From positions 806,001 to 870,000 of the forward strand of contig CANNBS010000001.1 of assembly GCA_947502925.1 (NCBI GenBank): 64,000 nt of DNA, written 5' to 3'. A program made the translations under genes and the position numbers. Under the pieces are notes generated by a model. That model saw only the letters and a list, made by a program, of their open reading frames with translations, made no database searches and was not told where the DNA came from. Below, one piece after another: positions 62,535 through 64,000 of the stretch (positions are counted from its first letter, which is position 1; the number at the start of each line of letters is the position of its first letter). This DNA comes from an uncultured Marinicella sp. (GTDB lineage: Bacteria > Pseudomonadota > Gammaproteobacteria > Xanthomonadales > Marinicellaceae).

Positions 62535-62560
62535 CCGACCACACGATGGTCGGTTTTTTT
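62535..62560 (+). terminator. Rho-independent terminator
   Basis: CCGACCA-CACGA-TGGTCGG followed by seven T, 28 bases after the stop of the Tyr-rich lipoprotein gene. Confidence 0.92.
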
Positions 62561-62638
62561 ATGCAATCAACCCTTTTCTGGCTAAATATATTAATGGCAT
62601 TGATGTAGAATAGAGTCACTTCATATTTCGATAAAGTC

Positions 62639-64000
62639 ATGAAAAAACTCTTTTTATTACTGGTTTTGGTGAGTTTGGCTGCCTGCCAGAATCATCAAAC
62701 GAAGCCGGAAACAAATAATAAACTAACCCAACAAGATGCCGCTGAATTTCTACAAACGGTGGAAGATACCTATATTAAAGAAAGCGAGTATGCGGCACGC
62801 GTTGCCTGGGTACAGGCTAACTTTATTACCGAAGACACGGTATGGCTGGGCGCCAAAAGCATCGAAAAAATGGGTGCTTTACAGGTTAAATTCGCCAATC
62901 AGGCGAAAAAATTTGATGACCTGGATTTACCCGCTGACATGCGCCGCCGTCTGGAGAAAATCAAAGGCAGTTTAACTTTAGCCGCACCGGATAATCCTGA
63001 GAAAAATGCAGAATTGGCACAAATTATGGCCAAATTAGAAGCTATGTATGGTGCCGGAAAATACTGTGTGGACGGTGAATGCCGTGATTTGGGTGAACTG
63101 TCCAAAGTCATTGCAGAATCGAGAAATCACAAAGAACTCTTAGATGCCTGGACCGGCTGGCGCACCATTTCAGAGCCGATGCGTGATAAGTATCAGCGCA
63201 TGGTGGAACTGGCCAATGAAGGTGCCCGTGAACTCGGCTTTGCTGATACCGGTGCCATGTGGCGTGCCGGTTATGACATGCCCGCCGATGATTTCGCCGT
63301 TGAATTAGATCGTCTCTGGGGTCAGGTTGAACCGCTTTATGATGCCTTGCAATGTCATGTCCGCAGTGAACTCACTGAACAATATGGCGATGAAGTCATG
63401 GGTGATGATGGCATGATTCCGGCGCACTTGCTGGGTAATATGTGGGCGCAGGACTGGACGGCTGTCTATGATATGGTTAAGCCTGCCAATGCCGGTGAAA
63501 CCATTGACGTCACAGCTCGCTTAAAGGCGCATGATTATGATGCCAAAAAAATGGTTAAAACCGCTGAAAACTTTTTTGTTTCCCTGGGACTTGATCCCCT
63601 GCCTGAGACTTTCTGGGAACGTTCTTTATTTTTAAAACCCAAAGACCGTGATGTGGTCTGCCATGCCAGCGCTTGGGATATTGATAATGAAGATGATATC
63701 CGCATAAAAATGTGCATTAAAGAAGACTATGAAGACTTCGTCACTGTGCACCATGAACTGGGACATAACTTTTATCAGCGAGCCTATAAAGATAAAAGCA
63801 TCGTTTATCGCACCGGTGCCAATGACGGGTTCCATGAAGCCATTGGTGACACCATTGCTTTATCGATGACGCCGAAGTATTTCAAAGACATTGGTCTCAT
63901 TGATGAAGTGCCTGAATCGGATAATGATTTGGGTATGTTGATGAAAAAAGCCTTAGAAAAAGTTGCCTTTGTGCCTTTTGGCTTGATGATTGATCAGTGG
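62639..64000 (+). CDS. M2-family dipeptidyl carboxypeptidase (ACE-like), 3' end outside window
   Basis: 454 codons are visible. Lipoprotein signal peptide with lipobox LAAC (C16). The zinc motif HELGH (H372, E373, H376) is in VTVHHELGHNFYQRAY, followed by the Glu ligand in NDGFHEAIGDT, the standard M2 peptidase arrangement. WRAGYDMPADDF and PAHLLGNMWAQDW are family motifs. Removes C-terminal dipeptides from peptides, here in the periplasm or at the outer membrane. The family is patchy in bacteria and common in marine gammaproteobacteria and Bacteroidetes. The right edge of the window cuts off the C terminus. Confidence 0.93.
   Translation, partial: MKKLFLLLVLVSLAACQNHQTKPETNNKLTQQDAAEFLQTVEDTYIKESEYAARVAWVQANFITEDTVWLGAKSIEKMGALQVKFANQAKKFDDLDLPADMRRRLEKIKGSLTLAAPDNPEKNAELAQIMAKLEAMYGAGKYCVDGECRDLGELSKVIAESRNHKELLDAWTGWRTISEPMRDKYQRMVELANEGARELGFADTGAMWRAGYDMPADDFAVELDRLWGQVEPLYDALQCHVRSELTEQYGDEVMGDDGMIPAHLLGNMWAQDWTAVYDMVKPANAGETIDVTARLKAHDYDAKKMVKTAENFFVSLGLDPLPETFWERSLFLKPKDRDVVCHASAWDIDNEDDIRIKMCIKEDYEDFVTVHHELGHNFYQRAYKDKSIVYRTGANDGFHEAIGDTIALSMTPKYFKDIGLIDEVPESDNDLGMLMKKALEKVAFVPFGLMIDQW

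Noticed and set aside
1..64000. CRISPR array, phage genes or integrase with attachment sites
   Set aside because: No regularly spaced repeats, no phage structural gene and no integrase gene was seen; the island is marked only by IS elements.

Overview
The window looks like a chromosomal segment of a Gram-negative gammaproteobacterium. It carries a PBP1B-type penicillin-binding protein, MtgA, a proofreading DNA polymerase I, YoaA, an rph-rdgB-hemW cluster, a Bat/MoxR locus, SufT and glutathione reductase. The M2 dipeptidase, the DUF1800/DUF1501 pair and the CoxE-like VWA gene fit a Marinicella-like marine lineage, but that placement is inference.

Left part (1-10490): a very large multi-domain glycosyltransferase running off the left edge, a Met-rich periplasmic protein and PBP1B come first. 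A 600-bp gene-free segment follows, holding two copies of a 76-bp foldback repeat around a multi-hairpin element. Then come a ParE-type toxin-antitoxin pair, a TPR lipoprotein and the helicase yoaA.

Island (about 10500-31160): this stretch is visibly AT-rich and sits between yoaA and polA. It is a surface-glycan accessory region with glycosyltransferases, a beta-propeller protein, FkbM and other methyltransferases, three sulfotransferase-like genes, an LTA-synthase-like sulfatase-fold enzyme, two acyltransferase-3 proteins and a secreted metallophosphoesterase. It has been damaged by mobile DNA. An IS5-family element splits one membrane protein gene. An IS30 element joins the N-terminal stub of a possibly related membrane protein to the C-terminal half of a GtrB-like glycosyltransferase. 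A decayed IS982 transposase lies near the right end, and one methyltransferase is frameshifted at a run of nine A.

Right part (31200-64000): polA is followed by a gene-free 800 bp with three copies of a hairpin repeat, a second ParE-type toxin-antitoxin pair, mtgA, rph-rdgB-hemW, a beta-carbonic anhydrase, a bacterial voltage-gated cation channel, a GNAT gene, a MoxR/CoxE pair and DUF1800-DUF1501. A compact six-gene MoxR-DUF58-DUF4381-BatA-BatB/C-BatD operon comes next. Then follow a fatty acyl-CoA synthetase diverging from sufT across a perfect FNR-type box, glutathione reductase, an aldehyde dehydrogenase/SDR operon, a Tyr/Arg/Ser-rich lipoprotein and an M2 peptidase cut by the right edge.

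The main biological theme is a transposon-scarred glycan modification island with sulfotransferases between conserved housekeeping genes. No CRISPR array, rRNA or tRNA was recognised.
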